NCBI GenBank assembly: GCA_050257395.1
Contig: JBLMWU010000057.1
Location: 26,889-90,888, forward strand
Direction: 5' to 3'
Origin: JAIRTY01 sp050257395
Lineage (GTDB): Bacteria > Actinomycetota > Actinomycetes > Streptosporangiales > Streptosporangiaceae
Length of the DNA: 64,000 bases
Positions within the stretch are counted from its first letter, which is position 1. Each line of letters begins with the position of its first letter. The position numbers were made by a program, and so were the translations under genes. The notes under the pieces were generated by a model that saw only the letters and a program-made list of their open reading frames with translations, was not told the origin of the DNA and ran no database searches. Below, in pieces: positions 57,056 to 64,000 of the stretch.

Positions 57056-58092
57056 GGTGTCTCTCCGTCTCCTGCGCTGGCCGCGCTGTCCGGGGCCGCG
57101 CCGCCCGGGCCCGTGGCGCCTGAGACCGCGTCGTCTGAGACCACGTCACCCTGCCCGGAGTCACCCGCCGCCCGCGCGCCCGGGACCGCCCCGTCGAACC
57201 GGTCGGAGCCCGAGCTGGTGACGGACAGCACGACGTCTTCCAGTGACCGGCGTTCGGCGGCGATCTCGGTGACCCGCAGCCCGGCCGCCACCAGGCGGGT
57301 GTTGATGTCGGCCGGGTCAGCGCCCTTGACCAGCAGCCGGTCCGGCCCGCTGAGCTTGGCCCGCCCGTCGAGCAGTTCGAGCGCGCGGTCCGCGTCCGGG
57401 GTGCGGACGATCGTGCGGCCGGTCGGGGCCCGCAGCCGGTCCAGGTCGTCCTGCTCGACCAGCCGGCCTCGGTCCACGATGCCGACCCGGGTGCACAGTA
57501 GCTCGACCTCACTGAGCTGGTGGCTGGACAGGAACACGGTGGTGCCGGCCGCGTTCAGCTCGATGAGCAGGTCGCGGAACTCCCGGATGCCCTGCGGGTC
57601 GAGGCCGTTGGCCGGCTCATCCAGGATCAGCAGCGGCGGGGAGCGCAGCAGCGCGGCGGCCAGCCCGAGCCGCTGCCGCATGCCCAGCGAGTACCGGCGG
57701 ACCGGCCGGCTGTCGATGCCGCCGAGGCCCACCCGGTCCAGTGTGCTGTCGATCCGGGCGCGGCGGGTGCGGCGGCTGCCCGACTTCCCGGCGGCGTCGA
57801 CCAGGGCGAGGTTGGCGCGCCCGGACAGGTGGCCGTAGGCGGACGGCCCCTCCACCAGCGAGCCGACCAGCGGCAGCACCTCGGACACCTGCTTCGGCAC
57901 GGGCTTGCCCATGATGGTGATCTCACCGCTGGTGGCGTAGACGAGGCCGAGCAGCATCCGGACCACCGTCGTCTTGCCGGAGCCGTTCGGGCCGAGGAAG
58001 CCGTACCGGTCTCCTTCGCGCACCTCCAGGTCGAGCCGGTCGACGACGAGCAGGGGGCCGTAGCGCTTGGTCAGCGCCCGCGTGGTGATCAT
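57052..58092 (-). CDS. ABC-2-type ATPase
   Basis: Protein of 346 aa. It has Walker A GFLGPNGSGKTT, the signature YSLGMRQRLGLAAALL, Walker B LLILDEPANGLD and switch H (SSHQLSEVE). The C-terminal 45 residues are Gly/Asp/Ala-rich. It is the motor of the exporter, overlapping the secreted-protein gene upstream and the permease gene downstream by 4 nt each. Confidence 0.93.
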   Translation of the reverse strand: MITTRALTKRYGPLLVVDRLDLEVREGDRYGFLGPNGSGKTTVVRMLLGLVYATSGEITIMGKPVPKQVSEVLPLVGSLVEGPSAYGHLSGRANLALVDAAGKSGSRRTRRARIDSTLDRVGLGGIDSRPVRRYSLGMRQRLGLAAALLRSPPLLILDEPANGLDPQGIREFRDLLIELNAAGTTVFLSSHQLSEVELLCTRVGIVDRGRLVEQDDLDRLRAPTGRTIVRTPDADRALELLDGRAKLSGPDRLLVKGADPADINTRLVAAGLRVTEIAAERRSLEDVVLSVTSSGSDRFDGAVPGARAAGDSGQGDVVSDDAVSGATGPGGAAPDSAASAGDGETP

Positions 58093-59261
58093 CGCTGGGT
58101 TCTGCTCCTCATCCGGGCCTGCAGGATGGCGACCAGGCTGGCGGCGGCGTTCTCCAGCGCGGCCGGGGTGACCGCGCCGGCGAACAGGAACGTGGCGCGC
58201 CGGAAGCTGGGCTTGACCATGAGCACGTTGACCAGCGGCGTCCGGATCAGCGCGCCGGTCTGCCCGGTGATCGTCAGCAGCTCGGCCCCGGCGCCGATCG
58301 CGCTGTTAAGGGCGGTGCCGCCGACCGTGCGGGGCAGCGGCAGCAGCACGAACCGGGCGAACCCGCTGCCGTACACGGCTACCCCGGTGGGGCCGCCCGG
58401 GACCGGCACCAGGGTGCTGCCACCCAGCTGGGCCGGGAACGGGGTGTGGTCGTTGTCGCCATCACCGTCGCCGTTCAGCACCGCGTCCACGTTCGGCAGC
58501 CGGGCGGTGATGATCGTGACGCCGGGCGCCGGGTGCGGGGTCACCACGCTGAGCGGCGGCGCGCGCTCGGCGAGCTGCAGAAAGGTGGTGGTGAGCACCG
58601 GCTGGGCCGCGCCGCGGCCGGTGATCTGCACCTGCACCGGCAGCCCGGTGCGCGGGTCGGCCCAGATGTCGATCGTGCCGATCGTGGTGCCCTGGCTGGC
58701 CGGGGTCACCCGCAGGCCCGCCGCTGCGATCCCGGCCACCCGCCGCGACGGCAGCCGCGAGATGCGGTCGGTGGCGGCGGCCATGCCCAGCAACCGCCGG
58801 GCCAGGGCGGGCGGCAGCAGGTCGGCTGCGCGGGGCAGCCGGACCGGCTGCGTCCCGGCGACCCGGGTGAGCAGGCTGTGCCCGTAGTCCCACAGCCAGG
58901 TGACCTGGCCCTGCTGGTAGGTGTCGCTCTCACCGGTCCCGGTCACGTCGTCCGCGCGCCAGGATCCCGGCGACCGGTACCAGACGTACTGGCTGGTGTT
59001 GCCGTCCAGCAGGTCGCTGACGTTCTCGATGGCCGGCAGGTCCGGCAGGCCGAGGTTCACCGTGGTGTCCGCGTATCCCTGATACGGAACGGGGCCCGAT
59101 GCCAGGACCCGGTCCCGCAACGCCACGGCGCTGACCGGGGACTGGGGTACCGGGAGCGCCGCGACCACCGCGGGCAGCGCACACAGCACAGCGGTCGCGG
59201 ATGCCACCACCGACCACCTGCGCCATGCGCGCCGCCAGGACAACCTCACCGGCGGCCGCAT
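58089..59261 (-). CDS. Secreted/anchored RseB-like domain protein of ABC operon
   Basis: Protein of 390 aa. An N-terminal segment (SVVASATAVLCALPAVVAALP) acts as signal peptide or anchor. The body is a mixed strand domain with TYQQGQVTWLWDYGHSLLTRV and IGTIDIWADPRTGLPVQVQITG, which resembles the RseB/LolA-like lipoprotein-carrier fold. The gene precedes the ABC ATPase and overlaps it by 4 nt. A carrier that receives the exporter's substrate outside the membrane is a fair inference; the fold itself was recognised by eye only. Confidence 0.75.
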   Translation of the reverse strand: MRPPVRLSWRRAWRRWSVVASATAVLCALPAVVAALPVPQSPVSAVALRDRVLASGPVPYQGYADTTVNLGLPDLPAIENVSDLLDGNTSQYVWYRSPGSWRADDVTGTGESDTYQQGQVTWLWDYGHSLLTRVAGTQPVRLPRAADLLPPALARRLLGMAAATDRISRLPSRRVAGIAAAGLRVTPASQGTTIGTIDIWADPRTGLPVQVQITGRGAAQPVLTTTFLQLAERAPPLSVVTPHPAPGVTIITARLPNVDAVLNGDGDGDNDHTPFPAQLGGSTLVPVPGGPTGVAVYGSGFARFVLLPLPRTVGGTALNSAIGAGAELLTITGQTGALIRTPLVNVLMVKPSFRRATFLFAGAVTPAALENAAASLVAILQARMRSRTQR

Positions 59262-59396
59262 GTCGGCGCTTCTGCCACCACTCGCTCACGATACGTCGGC
59301 CGCCTGACCAGCGCACTGGGCAGCAGCACCCCGTAATGTCCCCGCAAGACCTGACTTGTGGCCATACCTATTGCACGGATGGATGCGGGTGCAGGC

Positions 59397-59642
59397 TCAG
59401 GACCGCCTGCGCCTGCGTGCGGCCAGCGCTATGGCAGCGCCTGCCGCGATGACGACAGCACCGGCACCCGCATAGCGCAGCGATCGTGAGCCGCCAGGCG
59501 CTGAGCCCGGAGCGCGGACAGTGATCCTGTTCGCGCCGAATGTGAAATGAGTGCAGCCCTGCTGGGCGTCGACGTAGGAGCCGAATTCGGCGACGTAAGC
59601 CGGCCCTGGCGGTACGCCTGCGCCGATCCTGGGCGCTGTCAT
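59397..59642 (-). CDS. Small anchored protein or fragment
   Basis: Protein of 81 aa ending in a membrane segment (YAGAGAVVIAAGAAIALAA) and a basic tail RRRRRS, the layout of a sorting or stop-transfer anchor. The N-terminal part (VAEFGSYVDAQQGCTHFTFGANRITVRAPG) has no signal peptide. It could be the C-terminal piece of a longer lost gene or a small anchored protein. Coding status is moderate. Confidence 0.45.
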   Translation of the reverse strand: MTAPRIGAGVPPGPAYVAEFGSYVDAQQGCTHFTFGANRITVRAPGSAPGGSRSLRYAGAGAVVIAAGAAIALAARRRRRS

Positions 59643-59684
59643 GCCCCGGCAAGAAGCCGGCGGGATGCCGGGTGGGGTTGCGGC

Positions 59685-61271
59685 TCAGTCATAGTGGCGC
59701 AGCCGGGGCCACATGCTGCCCCATGGCTGGCGGGGGCCGGTGCACAGGTAGACATGCCCGCCCCAGTCGGCGTTGTGGACGCCGTAGGGATTCGACAGGG
59801 TGGCCACGGTGTGCACGCTGGTGAAGAACCGGTGCAGGTAGGCGACGGCGCCGCTGGCGCCGCCGGGGGCGACGTCCAGCACGGTCGTGGCGCGGGGCTT
59901 GCCGGGGCCCCACCACCACTCGGTGTTGTGGGCGCTGACGGCGGCCGGCAGTCCGGTTCCCCGGCCGAGTTCGGTGATGGCGGCCGCTTCGCTGTAGCTG
60001 CCGGTGAAGATGACGGCGCCCTGCCGCTGCCGTGGCGGCAGCGACCGCCATACCCCGGCGACGGTGCGGACCAGCTGCGGCCAGCCGATGGTCCCGCCCG
60101 GGATCGAGCTGAGTTTGGAGGTCCAGGCGGCGCTGGCGGGCGGCAGCACGGGCAGCACGGCGATCGCGGACGCTGCGGCCGCGATCGCCGTGGCCGCCAG
60201 CAGGGTGTGCAGCCGGGCCGCCCGCTCGTGCAGCCACCGGTCCAGGGACACGGCACCGGCGGCGAGCAGATAGACGTAGCACCCGGCCAGGTAGTAGAAC
60301 TGCCCGCCGGTGGTGAGCGCGAAGACGACGAACAGCAGCCCGTACGCCCAGACCAGCGCGCGCCACAGCGGCCGCCCGGACCGCCACAGGAACCGCAGCC
60401 CCGCCGCCCAGACCACGACCATGGGCAGCACCGTGATGAGGAGCTGGCCCACGATCCAGGTGGCGATGTGCCCGGCGCCGCCGTTCTTGTGGTTGAGCGC
60501 GTGGGTCATGGCGATCGTCGCCCACCCGTGCTGCGCCTGCCACCACAGGTCCGGGATGAGAAAGGCCACCGCGATCACGGCCCCGGCCAGGAACCAGCGG
60601 CTGGCCACCAGCCGGCGGCCGCCGCTGAGCAGGGCCGCGGCCACCAGCGCAACGGCGAAGATGCCGACGAGGTGATTGTCTTCGGCCCCCAGGCCCGCGA
60701 TCACGCCGGCGGCCAGCCACCAGCGGCGGTCCCCGGTCCGGCCGATCCGCGCGACTATCAGCGCCAGCCCCGCCCAGGCCGTGATCATCAAGGACGTGGT
60801 GTTGGCGACGTGACCGCTGCCCAGCACTGCGGGCGTGGTGGCGGTGGCGATCGCCGCGAGCAGCTGCGCGCGCCGGCCGCCGCCGAACTCGCGGGCGGTC
60901 AGCCCGCCCACCACCACCGTGGTCCCGGCAGCCAGCGCCGGCCACAGGCGCAGCCCGGGCAGCCAGAGACCGAACACTGACAGCGACAGCCGCGCCAGCA
61001 GCGGGGCGAGCACCGGCTGGTCGACGTAGCTGGCCTGCAGGTGCCGGGCACAGTCCAGCATGTACAGCTCGTCACCGAAGAACCCGTACCGGGCCGACAG
61101 CGCCATCAGCACGACGAACACCACGCCGCTCACGGCGATCACCCGCCGGTCGAACGGGGGCGCAGCGGCCGCGGTGGCTAACCGCCCCGGCGGGCTGGCA
61201 GCCGGCTCGCTGCTGCCATCAGCGGCCAACGGCACCTGGTCCCGGCCGGTCACCGGATTGTCGCTGGGCAC
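59685..61271 (-). CDS. GT39-type membrane glycosyltransferase
   Basis: Protein of 528 aa from GTG 61271 with GAGAGG upstream; the frame opens at 61319. About ten hydrophobic segments follow a DE-containing first loop (GFFGDELYMLDCARHL), the catalytic acidic pair of the PMT/ArnT family. The C-terminal soluble part (VIFTGSYSEAAAITELG) faces outside. It transfers a sugar from a polyprenyl-phosphate donor to a protein or lipid. It is divergent from the TetR gene at 61338, over a palindromic operator. Acceptor unknown. Confidence 0.88.
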   Translation of the reverse strand: MPSDNPVTGRDQVPLAADGSSEPAASPPGRLATAAAAPPFDRRVIAVSGVVFVVLMALSARYGFFGDELYMLDCARHLQASYVDQPVLAPLLARLSLSVFGLWLPGLRLWPALAAGTTVVVGGLTAREFGGGRRAQLLAAIATATTPAVLGSGHVANTTSLMITAWAGLALIVARIGRTGDRRWWLAAGVIAGLGAEDNHLVGIFAVALVAAALLSGGRRLVASRWFLAGAVIAVAFLIPDLWWQAQHGWATIAMTHALNHKNGGAGHIATWIVGQLLITVLPMVVVWAAGLRFLWRSGRPLWRALVWAYGLLFVVFALTTGGQFYYLAGCYVYLLAAGAVSLDRWLHERAARLHTLLAATAIAAAASAIAVLPVLPPASAAWTSKLSSIPGGTIGWPQLVRTVAGVWRSLPPRQRQGAVIFTGSYSEAAAITELGRGTGLPAAVSAHNTEWWWGPGKPRATTVLDVAPGGASGAVAYLHRFFTSVHTVATLSNPYGVHNADWGGHVYLCTGPRQPWGSMWPRLRHYD

Positions 61272-61299
61272 AGGTACCACCTCTCGCCGGGGCAAAGAT

Positions 61300-61318
61300 T
61301 GACTGACTCGGTCAGTCA
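61300..61318. promoter_or_regulatory. TetR operator palindrome
   Basis: Perfect dyad TGACTGA-CTCGG-TCAGTCA, with arms of 7 bp. It lies upstream of the divergent TetR gene and overlaps the start of the GT39 frame. It overlaps the -35 element of the TetR promoter (see 61303-61331), so TetR binding would repress. Confidence 0.75.
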
Positions 61319-61331
61319 CTAAGACTATAGT
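61303..61331 (+). promoter_or_regulatory. Promoter of the TetR gene, likely leaderless
   Basis: CTGACT at 61303-61308 and TATAGT at 61326-61331, spaced 17 nt. ATG 61338 follows the -10 by 6 nt, so transcription probably starts at the start codon. Confidence 0.6.
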
Positions 61332-61337
61332 TGGCGT

Positions 61338-62102
61338 ATGCGTGGACGCAAGGCCCTGCGGCCGCTGTCAGAGGTGGCTGACGCGGCGGTGGAGGTGTTC
61401 ACCGACCGCGGATTCCGGGCTGCCGGGATTTCCGACGTGTCGGCTGCGCTGGGGCTCAGCCATGGCGCGCTGTACACGTACGTGGACAGCAAGCGGGCCC
61501 TGTTCTATCTGGCCCTGCTGCGGGTGCTCCGGCCGGAGGCGGTCAGCGCGCTGACGCTCCCGGTGACCGCCCCGCCGCCGCAGGAGCTGGTGGAGTTTCT
61601 CGAGGCATGGGTGGCAGAGCAGACAACCTCCGCGATCCTCGAAGCTTCCGGCCACCCTGGTACCCAGCTTCATGACGTGGGCCTGGGCGACATCATCGAC
61701 GCACACTACGGCTTCATCGAGCGGCACCTGCCGGCCGTCCGGCTCGTCGACCGATGCGCCGCCGACCTGCCTGAGCTGGCGCAGTGGTTCTTCGTGCAGC
61801 GGCGCCGGACGATACTGGCGCAGATCGGCGAGTACCTGCAGCAGCAGATCAGTTCCGGCCAGCTGCGGCCGGTGCCCGATGTGCCGGCCGCGGCACGGTT
61901 CATCGTGGAGACCATTGCCTGGTTCGCCATGCACCGGCACGGCGACCCCGACTCGGCCATGCTCGGCGACGACGCCTGCCGCCGCACCGTCCGCCACCTG
62001 CTGCTGGCCGCGTTCGGCGACACCGCCAGCCCGGCCCCGTCCCCCGGAGGCGGCCAGCACACCGGCGCCGGCTTCCCCGCCAGCGACCGTCCAGGCCGGT
62101 GA
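61338..62102 (+). CDS. TetR-family regulator
   Basis: Protein of 254 aa. The HTH is VADAAVEVFTDRGFRAAGISDVSAALGLSHGALYTYVDSKRALFYLAL. The C-terminal helical domain ends with AARFIVETIAWFAMHRHGDPDSA. It is divergent from the GT39-type gene and controls it, and itself, through the palindrome at 61300-61318. The start ATG follows the -10 closely, indicating a leaderless message. Ligand unknown. Confidence 0.93.
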   Translation: MRGRKALRPLSEVADAAVEVFTDRGFRAAGISDVSAALGLSHGALYTYVDSKRALFYLALLRVLRPEAVSALTLPVTAPPPQELVEFLEAWVAEQTTSAILEASGHPGTQLHDVGLGDIIDAHYGFIERHLPAVRLVDRCAADLPELAQWFFVQRRRTILAQIGEYLQQQISSGQLRPVPDVPAAARFIVETIAWFAMHRHGDPDSAMLGDDACRRTVRHLLLAAFGDTASPAPSPGGGQHTGAGFPASDRPGR

Positions 62103-62116
62103 CACGGCCGGGCAGG

Positions 62117-64000
62117 TCAGGCTTGGCTGGCGACGGTGAGGCCTTCGAGGACGGCTTCCTCCACGGTGCGGGGGGCGAGGCAGTCACCCGCGCCGACGGC
62201 GGGGACGCCCCGCTCCTCCAGTTCGGTCAGCAGCGCTGAGGATGCCTGGTGGCCGCACGCCAGCACGGTGGCGGAGATCCCGCTGAGCACGACCGGCTCG
62301 CCGGTCAGCACGTGCTGCAGGTAGACGGTGTCGCCGTCGGCGCCGTAGGGGCGGACGAGCGGGACGACGGTGATCTTCCCCCGGTGCAGCGCGACGAGGC
62401 CGGCGTCGCGGACGTACTGCTGGAGGCGCTCCCCTGCGGCGTATCCGCTGACCGCCAGGGTGACCTTGTGTCCTCGTTCGGCAAGAAGGCGCGCGGTACC
62501 GATCCCCGTCCAGTCACCCCGCCAGTCCACGACCACCACGTGACCGGAGGGCAGGTCCCGGCCCTGGATGACCTCCCAGGCGCCGGCGATCACCGGATCG
62601 CCCTGGACGTCGAGCGGGGGACGGTAGGGCCGGGCGCCGGTGGCGACGACGACCAGGTCCGGCGCTTCGCTGGCCACCAGGCCCGGGGTGACCTGGCTGT
62701 GGCAGACGACCTTGACGCCCGCGCGGGTGAGCTCGCGCTGCAGGTTGGTGACGGCGCCGCCGAACTCGGCCCGCCCGGGCAGCCGCTCCGCGAGCAGGAT
62801 CTGGCCGCCGAGCCGCCCGGTGGCCTCGTGCAGGACCACGGTGTGGCCGCGTTCCGCGGCGACGGCCGCGGCTTTCATCCCGGCGGGCCCGCCGCCGGCC
62901 ACCAGGATGGTGCGGGGACGCTGGGCTGGCCGGCGGCGGCCGTAGCGCAGCTCGCGGCCGGTCTCCGGGTGCTGAATGCAGGAGATCGGGTAGCCGGCGT
63001 GGAAGTGGCCGATGCACGCCTGGTTGCAGGCGATGCAGGCGCGGATGTCGTCCGTGCGGCCCTGCGCCGCCAGCACCGGCATGACCGGGTCGCAGATGAG
63101 CGCCCGGGTCATGACGCAGGCGTCGGCGTCGCCGGACTCCAGGATGAGCTCGGCGTCCTGCGGCTGGTTGATCCGGCCCGCGACCATGACCGGGACGCCG
63201 ACGGCCTCCTTCATGCGGCGGGCGGCCGGGGCGGTATACCCGGCGCGCCAGCCCATCTCCGGGACGATGTGCCCGGAGCCCGCGAGGGTGGCGGAGGTGC
63301 CGACGGTGACGCTGACGTAGTCGATCAGCCCGGCGCTGGCCAGGGCCGCGCAGGCGTGCAGGGCGATGTCCTCAGGCAGCCCGGCCGGGTCGCGCTCGTC
63401 CACCGAGATCCGGATGCCGACCGCCGCGACCGGCCCGGCCTGGGCGCGGACCGCCTCGGCCAGCTCCAGCAGGAACCTGAGCCGGGCGTGCGGGCTGCCG
63501 CCGTACCCGTCGTCACGCTGGTTGACGTGTGGGTTGAGGAACTGGGACGGCAGGTAACCGTGGCTGGCGACGATCTCCACGCCGTCCAGGCCCGCCTGGA
63601 TGAGGCGGGCGGCGGCGGCCCCGTAGCCGGCGACGATCTCGCTGATCTCCCGGCGGTGCAGGGCCCGGGGCATGACCCGGAACCGCTCGCTCGGCACGGC
63701 GGAGGGGGCGACGGCGACCGGTACGGTGCCGTCGGCGGACTCCATCACCTCCCGGCCGGGGTGGAACAGCTGGCCGAACAGCATGGTCCCGTGGGCGTGC
63801 ACGTTCTCGGCCAGGCGAGCGTAGCCGGGCAGGCAGGAGTCGTCCGTGGCCATCAGCACGTGCGAGGTGTAGCGGGCCGACTCGTGCACGCCGGCGACCT
63901 GCACCACGATCAGGCCGGCGCCGCCCTCTGCCCGGGCCTGGTGGTAGGCGATCAGCTGGTCGGTGATCTGCCCGTCGTGCACCATCACCGTGTCGTGCCC
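62117..64000 (-). CDS. Old-Yellow-Enzyme/dienoyl-CoA-reductase-type flavoprotein, partial
   Basis: Partial at the right edge; about 627 codons are visible. The N-terminal TIM barrel binds FMN (GAGLIVVQVAGVH, GQLFHPGRE, GYDGVEIVASHGYL-type text as DGVEIVASHGYLPSQFLNP). It is followed by the [4Fe-4S] motif CIACNQACIGHFHAGYPISC and the FAD half AGGGPAGMKAAAVAAERGH. This is the 2,4-dienoyl-CoA reductase/NADH:flavin oxidoreductase layout, passing electrons from NAD(P)H through FAD and the cluster to FMN. Mycofactocin-linked homologues exist in actinobacteria. Substrate not assigned. It is convergent with the TetR gene. Confidence 0.9.
   Translation of the reverse strand, partial: GHDTVMVHDGQITDQLIAYHQARAEGGAGLIVVQVAGVHESARYTSHVLMATDDSCLPGYARLAENVHAHGTMLFGQLFHPGREVMESADGTVPVAVAPSAVPSERFRVMPRALHRREISEIVAGYGAAAARLIQAGLDGVEIVASHGYLPSQFLNPHVNQRDDGYGGSPHARLRFLLELAEAVRAQAGPVAAVGIRISVDERDPAGLPEDIALHACAALASAGLIDYVSVTVGTSATLAGSGHIVPEMGWRAGYTAPAARRMKEAVGVPVMVAGRINQPQDAELILESGDADACVMTRALICDPVMPVLAAQGRTDDIRACIACNQACIGHFHAGYPISCIQHPETGRELRYGRRRPAQRPRTILVAGGGPAGMKAAAVAAERGHTVVLHEATGRLGGQILLAERLPGRAEFGGAVTNLQRELTRAGVKVVCHSQVTPGLVASEAPDLVVVATGARPYRPPLDVQGDPVIAGAWEVIQGRDLPSGHVVVVDWRGDWTGIGTARLLAERGHKVTLAVSGYAAGERLQQYVRDAGLVALHRGKITVVPLVRPYGADGDTVYLQHVLTGEPVVLSGISATVLACGHQASSALLTELEERGVPAVGAGDCLAPRTVEEAVLEGLTVASQA

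Noticed and set aside
1..64000. tRNA genes, CRISPR arrays and mobile elements
   Set aside because: No tRNA cloverleaf with conserved T-arm text, no regular direct-repeat array, and no transposase or integrase frame were seen on either strand.

Overview
The window is a high-GC, densely coded actinobacterial chromosome segment. The evidence for Actinomycetota is the strong GC bias at third codon positions, frequent GTG starts, several candidate leaderless genes, and typical families such as a HelR/HelD-type helicase, a WS/DGAT acyltransferase, a DUF2993 protein, a deazaflavin-dependent nitroreductase and FadR/TetR regulators. Genus cannot be decided from the sequence. No tRNA, rRNA, CRISPR array, insertion sequence or prophage was seen.

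Positions 1-8040 hold a sulfur-metabolism island. A minus-strand operon reads tusA, dsrE-like, hdrC1-like, hdrB1-like, hdrA-like, a 'Hyp' gene and an hdrC2-like gene cut by the left edge. This is the gene order of the sulfur-oxidising heterodisulfide-reductase-like (sHdr) pathway, in which TusA and DsrE carry sulfane sulfur to an Hdr-like complex. Beside it are four ArsR-family regulators in an A-B-A-B pattern that looks like duplication of a two-gene unit. The array is flanked by two small cysteine-rich proteins and contains dyad operator candidates, including a CRP-type palindrome.

Positions 8330-17785 form a copper-homeostasis block, almost all on the minus strand: csoR, a CopZ-like chaperone, copA, a methyltransferase, a SHOCT protein, a two-component system whose sensor loop is rich in Met and His, a secreted Met-rich protein, and a second P1B ATPase with an unusual CPD motif. 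CsoR-like operators lie at csoR and before the second ATPase.

Positions 17892-27254 form a catabolic locus. A NitT/TauT-type ABC importer is in one operon with a Gfo/Idh/MocA oxidoreductase, a creatininase-family hydrolase, a cupin and a D-2-hydroxyacid dehydrogenase. Divergent from it are two UxaA/SuyAB-type lyase subunits and a FadR-family regulator. Two copies of a FadR-type operator sit in the divergent intergenic region. The substrate is an organic acid, possibly a sulfonate such as sulfolactate.

Positions 27338-47443 are mixed. They include a small zinc-type protein, PgeF/YfiH, a TPR-like protein, an ECF sigma factor with a SnoaL-like tail beside a YCII protein, a FAD amine-oxidase-type enzyme, a HelR-like RNA-polymerase recycling helicase, a patatin, and lipid genes (acyl-CoA synthetase, DUF2993, WS/DGAT). 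A lower-GC HTH plus helical-repeat protein of unknown function follows, then an MFS transporter, an epimerase, a GNAT enzyme, a lone acyl carrier protein and a DUF1684 protein.

Positions 47440-64000 contain a TetR/DHA2 efflux pair with small redox genes, a PhzF protein, an eroded MFS gene, a YceI protein, a lipase interrupted by an in-frame TAG, an ABC-2 exporter with an RseB-like partner, and a GT39-type glycosyltransferase divergent from a TetR gene over a perfect palindrome. An Old-Yellow-Enzyme/dienoyl-CoA-reductase-type flavoprotein is cut by the right edge.
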